From Saccharomycopsis malanga (taxonomy: Eukaryota; Ascomycota; Saccharomycetes; Ascoideales; Saccharomycopsidaceae): a stretch of 64,000 nt of DNA. The notes below the pieces were generated by a model, which made no database searches, was not told where the DNA came from, and was given only the letters and a program-made list of their open reading frames with translations. Position numbers and translations under genes: made by a program. This document shows positions 9,761-19,444 of the stretch, one piece after another; position 1 is the stretch's first letter; every line of letters starts with the position of its first letter. The DNA is taken from positions 2,232,001-2,296,000 of the forward strand of contig CP025322.1 in the NCBI GenBank assembly GCA_004014935.1. Reading direction: 5' to 3'.

Positions 9761-10460
9761 CAAAGAGGTCATAGAACTCGTCCGACAAGTTTAAAATTCG
9801 ATATGTAAAAGGGAAGAATTATTAGAGTAGATTGAAAAGCATTTTGATAATCAGACTTTTCTAAGGCAGTGAATGTTTCCAATAGTGCACCATTATATGT
9901 TTATTCCATGACTAGCAGTGCTAACCTGTATTACAAAAAGTGCATTTTATAATGATGTGATGTCTTTTGGTTTGCACGCTTGTTGTGAACAACCGTCAAG
10001 AAATACATAGAGTAGCAAATATTAACTTTAATACATATAGTGTTGAATAGGACTTGGAGAAAGCAAACTGGAACAAGTTGTCAATAAACCTTATCCGATT
10101 CCGCACTTTTATACTTGTATACTCTTTTTGTTGATGCATAACATTTGAATCACCTTTTAAGCAGATGCACTTACCATATATTAACAGGATCAACTGTGAA
10201 AGAATCAATTTTAATATAAGTACGATTAAGCTTCATTTATTGCATTTCGGTGTTGTAAAAGAATACCATTCCATGTGTTGCCAAAAGTGAATGAAATTTG
10301 ACATTAAGCTATGGCTTGCAATTGGCATTAATCAAAGGCACTTTCTTGGTGGCTCTACCTGTTAGGCTTGTACCTTTGGTAGCGCTTCAGTCAATATTTG
10401 ATAATCTTAAAATGTGCTTTACAAATAAGCCACAATCAGAAACTACTTGTACTGTTTGGA
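9761..10460. other. AT-rich intergenic DNA
   Basis: No supported gene. ORFs of 70-92 codons here have no recognisable features. Confidence 0.4.
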
Positions 10461-10548
10461 CAATATTACCTTGTCTTTACTTTAAGACCAATTGTTCCTT
10501 TCGGCAATATTACCTTGCCTTTACTTTAAGCATAATTGTACCTTTCGA
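10461..10548. repeat. 44-bp tandem duplication
   Basis: Two adjacent copies of a 44-base unit beginning 'caatattacctt' (10461 and 10505), differing at a few positions. Confidence 0.85.
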
Positions 10549-10573
10549 CATTCGAAAAGTTGAACGTTTTTGT

Positions 10574-10880
10574 TGATAATATCATATGTTTCAAGCCCAG
10601 TACATATCAGTTTTGTATATACGCGCTATGTCTAAGGGGACTTGGTAAAACAGTGGGGAAAGCCCAAAAAACTACACAAACTTGTCACTCAATTGGAAAG
10701 TAAGTAGCCTTTTGCCTAGGCCATCTTTCAGACAGTTGCACTTGCCTGTGAAATCACGTTCAGCATCGTAAAAAGCAGCGAGTAAAAGTGTCGTCTTGGG
10801 AATCGAACCCGCGTTCCTATTAGTTATTGTTTTTCTCTTTTCTGAGAGCACGGACCACTGAGCCAAATGGCCCAGTGGTC
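10574..10880 (-). mobile_element. SINE-like element, copy S6 (full length, long form)
   Basis: Minus strand. Tail and 3' domain lie at 10574-10660 ('gggcttgaaacatatgatatt' read in reverse, 'atatacaaaactgatatg'). The middle is at 10690-10795, box B GGTTCGATTCC is at 10799-10809, and box A (TTTGGCTCAGTGGTCC) is at about 10852-10868. The head folds on itself: CCACTG and CAGTGG arms flank an AAAT/ATTT centre. This is one of the best copies for a consensus. Confidence 0.85.
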
Positions 10881-11067
10881 GCTTTCGGAACTTTGTCCGT
10901 AAATATTGATATTAACTCCACAGTTTTTAGTCAAATGTCTCAAGCCATATGGACTTTGAGCACTTCTTTTATAATTGCTGGTAAGCTACAGTCTACTACA
11001 GTGATATCAGGCTATCCTTCTGGCCATATTACCAAAAAGGATTGAGAATGCCGGTGGGCGGTATCAG

Positions 11068-11100
11068 TGGCCTGTGCTCGAAATATATGATACGATTACT
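11068..11100 (+). mobile_element. SINE-like 3' end fragment
   Basis: 'tgctcgaaatatatgatacg' matches the 3' end of the family on the plus strand, without a head. Confidence 0.5.
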
Positions 11101-11141
11101 GAGAATGACGAGCACCTATCAGGGTTCTGTAGCTACGTTTT

Positions 11142-11448
11142 GATAAGGAATCAAGCTTCTTGCTCATCACATATCATCATAAAGCTTATATATTGACGTG
11201 TGGCGCAGGCTTTGATGTTGGAAATCTACCAGTTATTGTGCTGAAGCACGTGTGATTTCACACTGTATATGGCAAGTGCTGACTGGATGGATCATTGTAT
11301 ACCTTTACAAGTAAGAAAGAACCACAGCCAACAACTGTGGCATCTAGAGCCCGAGGAAAATTTAAACTATTGTGTAACTGTAGGGGCTCAAGCTGAAGAA
11401 TTTTCACAATGGTCAGTCACTGAGGAGCCAGTATGATTTATATAAAAG
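11142..11448 (+). promoter_or_regulatory. Candidate DUR3 promoter: GATAAG and TATA box
   Basis: GATAAG at 11142-11147 fits a GATA-factor site, and TATAAAAG at 11441-11448 lies about 100 bases before the DUR3 start. Nitrogen control of DUR3 through GATA factors is known in S. cerevisiae; its use here is inferred from the motif. One GATA site alone is weak evidence. Confidence 0.4.
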
Positions 11449-11549
11449 TGTAGTTGATCCGAGGCTGATTAAAACAAAATGCTTAAATCATTCCAGTTAA
11501 GCGGATATACATACATACAGACATTTCCATAGTAAGTAGACAATAGAAG

Positions 11550-13541
11550 ATGGAGCCTACGTTACCACAGGGAGCAGGCTATGGCATCTTGCTAGGGCTT
11601 GGGACGTTTTTTGCCCTCATCATGTTTTTTGTCACTTTTCTTCAAAACAGATTTGCCAAACACAAAACATCCCAAGCCGACGAGTTTACGGCAGCCAGTA
11701 GAAACATCCCGTTCGGCTTGATGGTGGTGTCCATTATATCTAGTTGGACATGGTCGTTGACATTGTTGCAATCGGCAACATCCACATACAACGACGGCAT
11801 TTCAGGCAGTTATTGGTACGGTGTAGGCGGGATTCTCCAGGTTTCGGTGTTTTCCATCATAGCAGCCAAAGTAAAGTCCAATGCCAACTTGGTGACGACG
11901 TTTCCCGAAATGGGATATTTCAGGTTTGGAACCGCAGGCCATTTGTCGTTTCTCTGGTGTGGCTTGGTGTGCAATGCCATTGTCAGTTCTTGTATATTGC
12001 TCGGCGGAGCTGCTGTGTTTAGTGCCTTGACAGGAATGAACTATTATGCCACGTTGTTCCTACTATGCCTAGTATCTGCCGTCTACGTGGTGTTTGGCGG
12101 GTTGAGAGCCACTTTTATAGCTGATGCCTCGCACACTTTTGTTCTTTTGATATTTCTATTGGCCTTTGCGTTTTACATTTATGCTGGTGGCTCTGATGTC
12201 ATTGGATCTCCTAGTAAAATGTACGACTTGCTCACCGAACTAGCTCACAAGGAGCCTCTAGAAGGCAACTATCATGGCTCGTATTTAACCTTCAGGTCCA
12301 AAAACGGCGGGATATTTTCTTTCATTTCCATCATCACCGGATTTGGTCTTGTTGCCTTGGACCAGGCTTATTGGTCTAGAGCCATTGCCTCTGTTCCATT
12401 GAAGACATCTGCTGCTTATTTCACTGCTGCCTGTGGCTGGTTTGTGATCCCTTTGTCCATGGGGTTGATCTTGGGCTTGGGTGCCCGAGCTTGTTCATTG
12501 TTTGCTGACTTTCCTTCCTTGTCTTCCAGCGAGGTTTCCGCAGGTTTGGCAGCTGTTGCTGCTGCTTCCTATATTGTGGGAGCAGCCGGCTCTGTCATGA
12601 TTCTCTTCATGGTGTTTCTCTCCGTCACATCCTCTTTCTCTGGAGAACTCATTGCCGCTTCTACTTTATTATCCTATGATATCTACAAAAAGTATATAAA
12701 CCCAAAAGCCAGCTCGAAATCTGTCTTGGTTGCTTCCCAGCTTTCGGTTTTCATATGGGCTGTTTTTGCTTTCGCTTTGGCCTCGGCTTTCCATGCTGGA
12801 GGCATCTCTATGGGCTGGCTATTCAACTTCCTTGGTTGCGCCACTGCCTCCGGTGTTTTCCCTGTCACTTTAACTTTCACTTGGTCCAAACTCAACAAAA
12901 TAGGCGCTGTCGCCGGCAGCATAGGAGGCATGTTCTTGGCCCTAGCTGCTTGGTTAATCATGTGTTACAAGTATACGGGCGAATTGAGCGTGCAAAACTT
13001 GTCCAACGAATGGGTTTCTTTCTGCGGTAATGCTTCTGCTTTGTTTTTAGGTGGCATTTTGTCTGTGGGATTCTCTTTGATTTGGCCTGACAACTTTGAT
13101 TGGAACTTGACAAGAAATCGTACCATTTTAACCGAGGGAAACGTCTCGACTGATTCTCCTGCCAACCAGGCTTCAGTCCAAACTGATTTTGAAACTCTGC
13201 CTCAGAAGGAGAAGGACACTTCTTCATATGTCGAACAATCGCTCCAGGATATTCCTACCGTCGATAGCATTCCTCTAGCTAAATTACAACGTAATTTCAA
13301 GTTGTATCTTACCGGTACCTTGATTCTCGCTTTTTGCATTGCCATTTTGATTCCAGTCCCTCAGGCGGCTGTTCCATACATTTACAGTAAATCTTTCTTT
13401 ACATTCACTATCGCAGTCATGTTTGTCTGGATCTTCTTCACCTTTTTCATTAGCATTCTTTTCCCTATAGTCGAGTCAAGACACCTCATATGGGGTGTTC
13501 TAAAAGACTTTGCATCCGGAAAAAAGAGTGATAGTCTTTAG
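11550..13541 (+). CDS. DUR3: Urea/polyamine transporter of the sodium:solute symporter family
   Basis: This 663-residue membrane protein matches the Dur3 family (about 735 residues in S. cerevisiae), plasma-membrane urea and polyamine symporters of the SSS family. The N terminus 'LPQGAGYGILLGLGTFFALIM' (in part) and 'DEFTAASRNIPFGLM' near residues 50-65 are hallmark Dur3 sequences, followed by 'SSWTWSLTLLQSAT'. Around 13-15 hydrophobic segments are visible. 'GFGLVALDQAYWSRAIAS' near residue 265-285 matches the conserved Dur3 loop. A hydrophilic, Ser/Thr-rich cytoplasmic section (about 530-575) precedes the last two helices. The start is the first ATG, about 100 bases after a TATA box. C. albicans-like yeasts carry several paralogues, so the exact paralogue is not settled. 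Confidence 0.88.
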   Translation: MEPTLPQGAGYGILLGLGTFFALIMFFVTFLQNRFAKHKTSQADEFTAASRNIPFGLMVVSIISSWTWSLTLLQSATSTYNDGISGSYWYGVGGILQVSVFSIIAAKVKSNANLVTTFPEMGYFRFGTAGHLSFLWCGLVCNAIVSSCILLGGAAVFSALTGMNYYATLFLLCLVSAVYVVFGGLRATFIADASHTFVLLIFLLAFAFYIYAGGSDVIGSPSKMYDLLTELAHKEPLEGNYHGSYLTFRSKNGGIFSFISIITGFGLVALDQAYWSRAIASVPLKTSAAYFTAACGWFVIPLSMGLILGLGARACSLFADFPSLSSSEVSAGLAAVAAASYIVGAAGSVMILFMVFLSVTSSFSGELIAASTLLSYDIYKKYINPKASSKSVLVASQLSVFIWAVFAFALASAFHAGGISMGWLFNFLGCATASGVFPVTLTFTWSKLNKIGAVAGSIGGMFLALAAWLIMCYKYTGELSVQNLSNEWVSFCGNASALFLGGILSVGFSLIWPDNFDWNLTRNRTILTEGNVSTDSPANQASVQTDFETLPQKEKDTSSYVEQSLQDIPTVDSIPLAKLQRNFKLYLTGTLILAFCIAILIPVPQAAVPYIYSKSFFTFTIAVMFVWIFFTFFISILFPIVESRHLIWGVLKDFASGKKSDSL

Positions 13542-14202
13542 CCATTTTAGCGTTTTTTATATATATATTCCTTTTCTTTTCATACTTGAATACACATAAT
13601 TTTTCAAACATTTTGTTCATCCTACACACCAAAGTGTAAAGTACCTCACTAAAAGGCTGAATTAGGTCTTTCAAGCTCTTAGGTTGTGCCATCGCTCAAA
13701 AATTGCACCTTATAGTACAATGTTTGCACTGTTGGTTCGCTTTGAATGTGTTGTCTCGCTACATTACCAAATTTTTGTATGTTGTCCTGGTACATTACAA
13801 AATATGTACGTGGCTTAGTTGGATTGGGTACGTGCCCTGCTAATAAAACACCTCATCTCAGGTTCGACCCTCCCTATGGAAATTGTATTATAATATAATT
13901 TAATCAATTTATCACTTGGTATCAGCATTGACAACCATATTTATTTCCCACCTAAAACTTCATCATTTGGCCCTCAAACGCATGGATTAGACAACACTAC
14001 AAACTTTTTCAACAAAGAGTCCTTTTCAACAAATCAATACCAACTGGTTCAAAATAAATGCGTATAGTTGGGAATAGCCTAATATTTACTATAAAACACA
14101 CATAGAAACAAGAATCAGGATATTCTTTCGCAGTATAAGCATATGTAGCAAATAATTCATCAAAACAGTCGGTACATAATCTTACACTGGCATGTAAATT
14201 TA
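13542..14202. other. Intergenic DNA between convergent DUR3 and PGA1
   Basis: No gene is supported. A tRNA-like relic lies at about 13800-13880 (listed separately). ORFs of 65-68 codons here lack features. Confidence 0.5.
13800..13882 (+). repeat. tRNA-like relic (box A/box B)
   Basis: 'GTGGCTTAGTTGGATTGGG' (box A-like) and 'AGGTTCGACCC' (box B-like, about 13860) have tRNA spacing. The T stem (TCAGG against CTCCC) and the acceptor ends do not pair, so it is not a working tRNA gene. Confidence 0.45.
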
Positions 14203-14793
14203 TCATGAGCTGCTACGAGCAAATTTGTAAACAAAACTGCTCGATGACACACCAAGAATCAACACGGCAACTACTATACCTATTATTGGTTCGATGTCCT
14301 TCGGAAGCACGCCATATATCAAGCTCACCATATGGAGATGTACTGGGACTTTGATATCTGCAAGCATCACGTCATCGTCATTCGAATAAAACTTGGAATA
14401 ATATTTGATAGCTATGTAAAGCTCTAATGTACCCTCATTATTGATAAACACTGGATCAATATCTACAGAAACTGGATAGAGTGCTGGCCAGCAGAGTCTT
14501 ACATTGTACTTTTTCTTTGGATCAAAATCCCGTACTTTGACTAACACAGTTTGGTACTCCTGAAGATTCTTGGGAGAAAATGAAAACTCTGTATTGTATA
14601 AATGACTAGCATTGAGACTTAAGCTCAAAGTAGTGTCTGGTATAAGCGAATCTTCATATACTTTCTCATACGGTATTGAATTTATGTTCTCATAGGAATC
14701 ATCAGGTGATATCGCTAGTAGAAACGATTCAGTGTTTGCAGTGACCGTAAGAGCAAGATAAAAAAACGAAAGTGTGAAAAGTAAGAGACGCAT
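14203..14793 (-). CDS. PGA1: Pga1-like subunit of GPI mannosyltransferase II
   Basis: Starting at the ATG at 14793 gives 196 residues, close to yeast Pga1 (198). In yeast, Pga1 works with Gpi18 to add the second mannose to GPI precursors in the ER membrane. The N terminus is a clear signal peptide (MRLLLFTLSFFYLALTVTA), followed by 'NTESFLLAI', the same opening pattern as Pga1 ('ANTETFLI'). The lumenal part has strand-like sequence, and a single C-terminal membrane segment (IIGIVVAVLILGVSSSSFVY) ends in a short basic cytoplasmic tail. An in-frame upstream extension to 15015 exists but would bury the signal peptide, so I reject it. Confidence 0.75.
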   Translation of the reverse strand: MRLLLFTLSFFYLALTVTANTESFLLAISPDDSYENINSIPYEKVYEDSLIPDTTLSLSLNASHLYNTEFSFSPKNLQEYQTVLVKVRDFDPKKKYNVRLCWPALYPVSVDIDPVFINNEGTLELYIAIKYYSKFYSNDDDVMLADIKVPVHLHMVSLIYGVLPKDIEPIIGIVVAVLILGVSSSSFVYKFARSSS

Positions 14794-15127
14794 AATTTGT
14801 TTTAATTGGTCTAGCAATTTTGGAGCATTAAGAGCTCTCGTAGGAATTATATGCCAATGTTTAAAGGCACTTGCATAGATGATGAATGTCAGGATGTGAA
14901 ATTTATATATCGTGAAAAGTTTGGCCTTTGACAGGTGCGTGATGATGCCTAAATATGCATGATAATGCGTATACGAACACCTGCCATGATTGGTGTAATA
15001 GTTCATACTTTGCATTTCATTAAAATGAAAAAATTATTATCATTATCAACTGACTAATATTTAAAATAAAATCGTCAATATTTGAAAAAATTAAATATCT
15101 AATTTTTAATTTTTAAAAAGATTTATA

Positions 15128-15185
15128 TTAATAATATTATATATTTAAAGCCAAGTACATATCAGTTTCGCATATAAAAAGTGAT
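15128..15185 (-). mobile_element. SINE-like 3' end fragment (S7)
   Basis: 'atttaaagccaagtacatat' and 'cagtttcgcatat' on the plus strand are the reverse of the family's 3' domain, with a TTA-rich tail at 15128-15140. No head is attached. Confidence 0.6.
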
Positions 15186-15514
15186 ACAACAATGGCATAA
15201 AAGGATTATCCAGAAGACAATAATACAAAAGTGGTTAGAGAAGAAACAACAACTCAAATGTGAATTTTCTGACGCAAATTACGACAATCAGTAGAAAACT
15301 TCATCGAAGACTCTCCGATACGTAAAGGTTTGCTTTCTTATTTGAAAAAGCTTACTAGACACTCAATGCAAGTAGTATCACTTGGATCAAGTTAAGAAGC
15401 AGAGGTTTGTCACTAGCCATCTTCTGAATTATTTTTTTCACCTCTTGCATCCTTAATTTATATTCAATATTTTTACATTTTAGCTATTTTATTCAAGCTA
15501 AGAACGAATTTAGT
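15186..15514. other. Intergenic DNA, no gene seen
   Basis: AT-rich sequence between two SINE-like pieces. I see nothing else in it. Confidence 0.4.
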
Positions 15515-15752
15515 CGCTGGGTCGTACGGCTCAGTTGCTAGCGCTCTCGGAGAAGAGAAAAGGACCTAACAGGCTCTAGGGTGAGCATATTATGAATGGT
15601 CATGTTTCAGACAGTTACACTTGCCTGTGAAATTACGTTCAGTATCGTAAAAAGCAGTGAGTAAAAGTTCCTTGATGGGAATCGAACCCGTGTTCCTGTT
15701 AGGTCTTTTTTCTCTGAGAGCACAGGCCACTGAGCCATACGACCCAGTAGCT
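15515..15752. mobile_element. SINE-like element S8, inverted head-to-head pair
   Basis: A plus-strand head (15515-15597: 'gctgggtcgtacggctcag', 'agaagagaaaaggacctaac') is followed immediately by a minus-strand head plus middle (15598-15752) with box B at about 15680 and box A at about 15730-15745. The outer ends are inverted repeats and the 3' ends are lost. Together they would form a long hairpin. Confidence 0.75.
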
Positions 15753-15977
15753 ATTACAGATTTATGTTTTATTCAATAAACCCAATGGATTTACTTAATA
15801 AACAGACAAGCTCTGATTTGTAATTACAAATAGTTCAAAATGAGTATCCCCACTGAATTAGAGTACCTAAAAGTTTTGTAAAATTATCACTTACAAACTT
15901 GATTGATCTGTTAACCAAAGGCTATATAGATGATAGTATAGTTTTCTTTTCATTAATTCCTGCGCGTAATTACAGTC

Positions 15978-16226
15978 ATGTCTAAACCTTTGATGTTTTC
16001 TACGAACATTATTATCATTTTGGTTACTAGTTTGAGTTTACCAATAGAAAACTCTCACTGTACTATCACATCTATTAGTAAATCTCAATTGTATTTGCAA
16101 AAATTTTATATGTCCACAATGGCTTGCACCAATTACTTGACCACGCAGGGTTGGAATGTAAGCGCTGCTCACCCATTAATACGGCAGTTTAACTGTGTTT
16201 GTAAAATTGTATTTTACTTTCCATAA
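15978..16226 (+). CDS. Possible small secreted protein (82 codons), uncertain
   Basis: The ORF begins with ATG after a TATATAG-like element at about 15925. The product starts with a hydrophobic stretch (MFSTNIIIILVTSLSLP) that could be a signal peptide, and then has several cysteines (residues 28, 50, 71, 73). I recognise no family. Its location between two SINE-like elements and its low-complexity base composition make chance equally likely. Confidence 0.22.
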   Translation: MSKPLMFSTNIIIILVTSLSLPIENSHCTITSISKSQLYLQKFYMSTMACTNYLTTQGWNVSAAHPLIRQFNCVCKIVFYFP

Positions 16227-16235
16227 CCAAATAAA

Positions 16236-16396
16236 AATAATTTTGTATTTCGAGCCCAGTAATCAGTTTCGTATACACGCGCTATGTGTAAAGGTACTTC
16301 GTAAAATCCAATCCTGTTAATCATAGTCTTCTCACCCTAGGCCTGCCAGGTTTTTCTCATTTTCAAGATTATCAGCCGTCCGGCCCAATGGTTGCC
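16236..16396 (-). mobile_element. SINE-like element, copy S9 (short form)
   Basis: Minus strand. The 3' domain 'tttcgagcccagt' and 'cagtttcgtatacacgcgc' lies at 16248-16285. The head 'cctgccaggtttttctcatt' and 'ggcccaatgg' ends at about 16395. The box B section is missing and the head directly joins the 'ctcaccctag' segment, as in S4, S16, S19 and S20. Confidence 0.7.
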
Positions 16397-16408
16397 ATGG
16401 TTGCCACA

Positions 16409-17450
16409 ATAAAACTCTTTTATTACAATAATTATATCTTTGTGTCAAAAACTAAAACTTCTCTTATAGTTTTTGGCAAAAAAAACAACAACCAAAGTTT
16501 ATCAATTTAAAACTTCCATAATAGTGTAATAAAGCAAATCAGAAGCTGGAACAGTGAAAAAACAGAATATAAAAGTTAAAGTAACAGTAACAGTAAATCA
16601 TTTGCAACAATAACTTATAAAGAATAAAAGTTTTTTCGAAACGAATTCCCGTGAACCAAGATATAAAGCTTATCAACTAGCACTTTACGTTTTATAGAGC
16701 CCCATAAAATATCAATGTATAAAAGCAATTAAAATATGCTAGTTAGACAATATATAATGGTTTTTTTTTTCAACTAGAAGTCCCTTTAACAACCTATAAT
16801 ATACCATACCTTTTTTAGCTCTTGATATGCGTGTTTCTTTCGAATAAAACCTCATTCAAATCCTGAAGGAAGTGCAAATAAAATTGAAAGCAATCAAAAC
16901 CTATGTGATAACTCCAATCATGAAAAAAATCTCTTTGAGAGGTGAAAAAAACAATTATTATCAAATTATGTATTATTTTCGACAAAATAATATTTTTCTC
17001 ATATTAAATGATTCATAAACGCCAAATCTCAAAACAAAATACTTGGTGTAAGACTCATTATCCTACAGATTATAGACACATATTTTTTGTGTGGTGTAGG
17101 TTGCTGTAAAGAAATTAAAAATACATTCAAAAGAATCATCTTTTTGTCAAAATTGATAATTTTCCGTTTTATCAAAAATTTCTGCGAAATGGTGATAATT
17201 TTTATTATAAATAGTATTGTAATATAGTAAAAAATTTATAACGTTAAAGTATGCTTTTTTTTTTTCAAATCAAAATAACACGAACAATACTGATTTAATT
17301 CAATAAAACGTTTGATGATTATTTCAAAACGTCAAGAGCGCGAATCGAGTACCAAAACCTAAAGTGATGAACGCCACACTTGTTTTGCGTGGCGCATGGT
17401 GGCGCATGATAACTCAACCAACTTGGCCACCTGGCAAGGCATATAGGCAT
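16409..17450 (-). repeat. Large repeat family C, copy 1, with tRNA-like head
   Basis: This block of about 1 kb aligns along its length with 53526-54345. Shared phrases include 'aactaaaacttctc', 'ctttgagaggtgaaaaa', 'gtttaattcaataaaacg' and 'gcgaatcgagtacc'. On the minus strand the 5' end has TGGCCAAGTTGGTTGAG (17413-17429, a perfect box A) and GGTACTCGATTCGC (about 17340-17353, box B-like). The rest is AT-rich and non-coding. It may be a second, larger tRNA-derived element or a duplicated pol III RNA gene. It is flanked on both sides by SINE-like copies. Confidence 0.65.
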
Positions 17451-17451
17451 A

Positions 17452-17753
17452 TAAAATCTTATATTTCAAGTCCAGTAAATATCAGTTTCGTATAAACGCA
17501 CCATGCCTAAAGGGACTTGGTAAAGCCCAATAGTGTACTGTTTATCATGATTATCTCACCCGATGGGTTGAAAAGTTAGCACTAGACTTTGGTCTTGGTC
17601 GTGTTTCCTGTGAAGTCACGTTCAGAATCGTAAAAAGCCGCGAGTAAAAGTGTCGTCTTGGGAATCGAACTCGTGTTCCTGTTAGGTCCTTTTTCTCTTC
17701 TCTGAGATCACGGACCACTGAGCCAAATGGCCTGAGCCAAATGGCCCAGTGGC
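17452..17753 (-). mobile_element. SINE-like element, copy S10 (full length, long form)
   Basis: Minus strand. The 3' domain ('tatatttcaagtccagta', 'ccaagtccctttaggcat' in reverse) is at 17455-17525, box B is at about 17667-17677, and the box A head is at 17715-17750. A 14-base part of the head (gagccaaatggcc) is duplicated. It lies directly after the trinucleotide tail of S11, forming a head-to-tail array on the minus strand. Confidence 0.85.
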
Positions 17754-17930
<177 letters not shown>

Positions 17931-18113
17931 TCATATATTTCAAGCCCTGTACATAACAGTTTCGTATATACACGCTAAAGGGACTTGATAAAGCCCAATT
18001 ATAATCTCTTAATCGTAATGTTGAGCCCAATAATGTCCATCATAATATTCTCACCCATTTTCCTATAAACTCGTTTTTCTCTTCTTTAAGAGCACTGGCC
18101 ACCGGCCCAGTGG
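17931..18113 (-). mobile_element. SINE-like element, copy S11 (short form)
   Basis: Minus strand. The 3' domain 'catatatttcaagccctg' and 'cagtttcgtatatacacgc' lies at 17931-17985, and the head 'ctcttctttaagagcactgg' and 'ccaccggcccagtggcc' ends at 18113. Box B is absent. It carries the long trinucleotide tail at 17754-17930. Confidence 0.8.
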
Positions 18114-18166
18114 CCATAATAATAATCTTATATTTTGAGACCACTGGCCACTGGCTCACTACTATA
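18114..18166 (-). mobile_element. SINE-like fragment S12 at the KIN28 3' end
   Basis: 'ataataataatcttatattt' on the plus strand is a tail and 3' end in reverse; 'gaccactggccactggctcac' is a collapsed head. The stop codon of KIN28 is at 18167-18169, so the fragment forms the start of the KIN28 3' untranslated region and could supply its terminator (inference). Confidence 0.6.
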
Positions 18167-19093
18167 CTACGACTTTTTAGGCAAATCTTTTGGCTTTGTA
18201 GCACGAGGAAACTCGGTAAAGTAAGGGCTCATCAATGCTTCGGCGCTCGTACAACGTTTAGCTGGATCTAGCTGGGTCATAGAGATCATCAAATCTATAG
18301 CGTTGTTTGACGCGGCAATAAATCTACTTTTCAACTCACTTTTTGTCGGAGGCGGATATATTTTCAAGCTATTATACAAAGGCAATTTCGACACGTTGGG
18401 CCAGTTTTTCTCTGTGGGGGTTCCCAAGGCACGGAATGTTACTTCCAACTGTTCCAAGTCGTTTGTGCCTGGCAAATAGGGCGTCCTCAACATGAGCTCC
18501 GCAAAGATTATTCCTACAGACCAGATGTCGATTGCCGGGGTGTAGTGGCGCAGCCCAAAGAGCAATTCGGGCGCCCGGTACCATATGGTGACTACGTTAG
18601 CTGTCAAGTTCTCTGTGGGGTTTCCTAGTGATCTTGCAAGACCGAAATCGGCTATTTTGATTTCTCCGCTTGGAGATATAAGTAGATTGTTCGGCTTAAG
18701 GTCTCTATGTAGTATATAATTACGATGGCAATGGTAAACTCCTCGAAGGATCATCAACATCCACGATTTTACATCCGCCTGCTGAAATAGTACATCCTTA
18801 TCTTTTATAAGCACTTCCAAGTCACATGGAAGAAATTCCAACACAAGATTGAGATTTCCATTTGTAGAAAACACATCTATAAGCTCGATAATGTTCTCAT
18901 GTCGTAGCTCTTGAAGATACTTGACTTCTCTTATGGCAGACATATCTAACCCGTCTTTAAACATGCCTGTCTTGATCTCTTTTATGGCAATATCTCGCTT
19001 CGTCTTCACCTGCTTCCCTAAGTATACAACCGCATATGTACCTTCACCGACCTTCCGGTCTTTGGTGTAACGTGACGCAACAGCTATCGACAT
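18167..19093 (-). CDS. KIN28: TFIIH cyclin-dependent kinase (CDK7 family)
   Basis: This 308-residue kinase aligns with yeast Kin28 (306 residues), the TFIIH kinase that phosphorylates the RNA polymerase II C-terminal domain. Visible motifs: glycine loop GEGTYAVVYLG (residues about 17-27), catalytic Lys in 'AIKEIK', the family helix 'DGLDMSAIREVKYLQEL', 'HRDLKPNN', 'ADFGLAR', the activation-loop Thr in 'NLTANVVT', and 'WYRAPELLFG'. 'LEFLPCDLEVLIKDKDVLF' (in part) is typical of Kin28. The first ATG fits the family start. It is divergent from the PMT-family gene, sharing a region of about 350 bases. SINE-like DNA begins directly after the stop. Confidence 0.95.
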   Translation of the reverse strand: MSIAVASRYTKDRKVGEGTYAVVYLGKQVKTKRDIAIKEIKTGMFKDGLDMSAIREVKYLQELRHENIIELIDVFSTNGNLNLVLEFLPCDLEVLIKDKDVLFQQADVKSWMLMILRGVYHCHRNYILHRDLKPNNLLISPSGEIKIADFGLARSLGNPTENLTANVVTIWYRAPELLFGLRHYTPAIDIWSVGIIFAELMLRTPYLPGTNDLEQLEVTFRALGTPTEKNWPNVSKLPLYNSLKIYPPPTKSELKSRFIAASNNAIDLMISMTQLDPAKRCTSAEALMSPYFTEFPRATKPKDLPKKS

Positions 19094-19198
19094 GTTGTTT
19101 GTTGTAGTTGTTGTACTCTATAACTTGTTGTATTCCATAACTTGTCACATACCAAATGCCAACTCCACTCTTCAAGGAAATTTAAAAAAAAAAGGATT

Positions 19199-19275
19199 TC
19201 ATGCGGGTGTATGCATGACAATGCATGGCAATGCATGGGGCATGGCACTGCACTGCATTGCAGTCCTGTCTGTTG
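19199..19275. promoter_or_regulatory. GCATG-rich block in the KIN28/PMT divergent promoter
   Basis: Repeated GCATG words (gcatgacaatgcatggcaatg, split here as gcatgacaatgc and atggcaatgc) and GCACTGCACTGCATTGCAG lie midway between the two divergent genes. They resemble blocks before other genes in the window. A regulatory role is inferred. Confidence 0.4.
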
Positions 19276-19444
19276 TACCGTACCGTCGCCATGGTTTACA
19301 CCCCCCGCATATGATTCTCGCATATCTATACCTCAACCTACATTTCTCCGAGTAAGGTCCGATATTTCAACACTGTTAACGACTTTAGTTATAAAAGGCA
19401 TTATAATTCTCCAAAAAAACCAACCCAATTTACGGCAAACGATA

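Noticed and set aside
6715-13882. Functional tRNA genes at the box A/box B pairs
   Set aside because: T stems and acceptor stems do not pair at any of the three sites; no intact cloverleaf is visible there or in the SINE heads.
14794-15015. N-terminal extension of PGA1
   Set aside because: It would place the clear signal peptide inside the protein.
18570-18600. KIN28 activation loop Ile in 'VVTIWYRAPE' as a harmful change
   Set aside because: S. cerevisiae Kin28 has Arg here, but other CDKs have Leu at this position, so the site tolerates hydrophobic residues.
19142-19444. N-terminal extension of the PMT-family protein
   Set aside because: The frame is open, but it runs through GCATG repeats and the divergent promoter; PMT proteins normally start shortly before the first helix.
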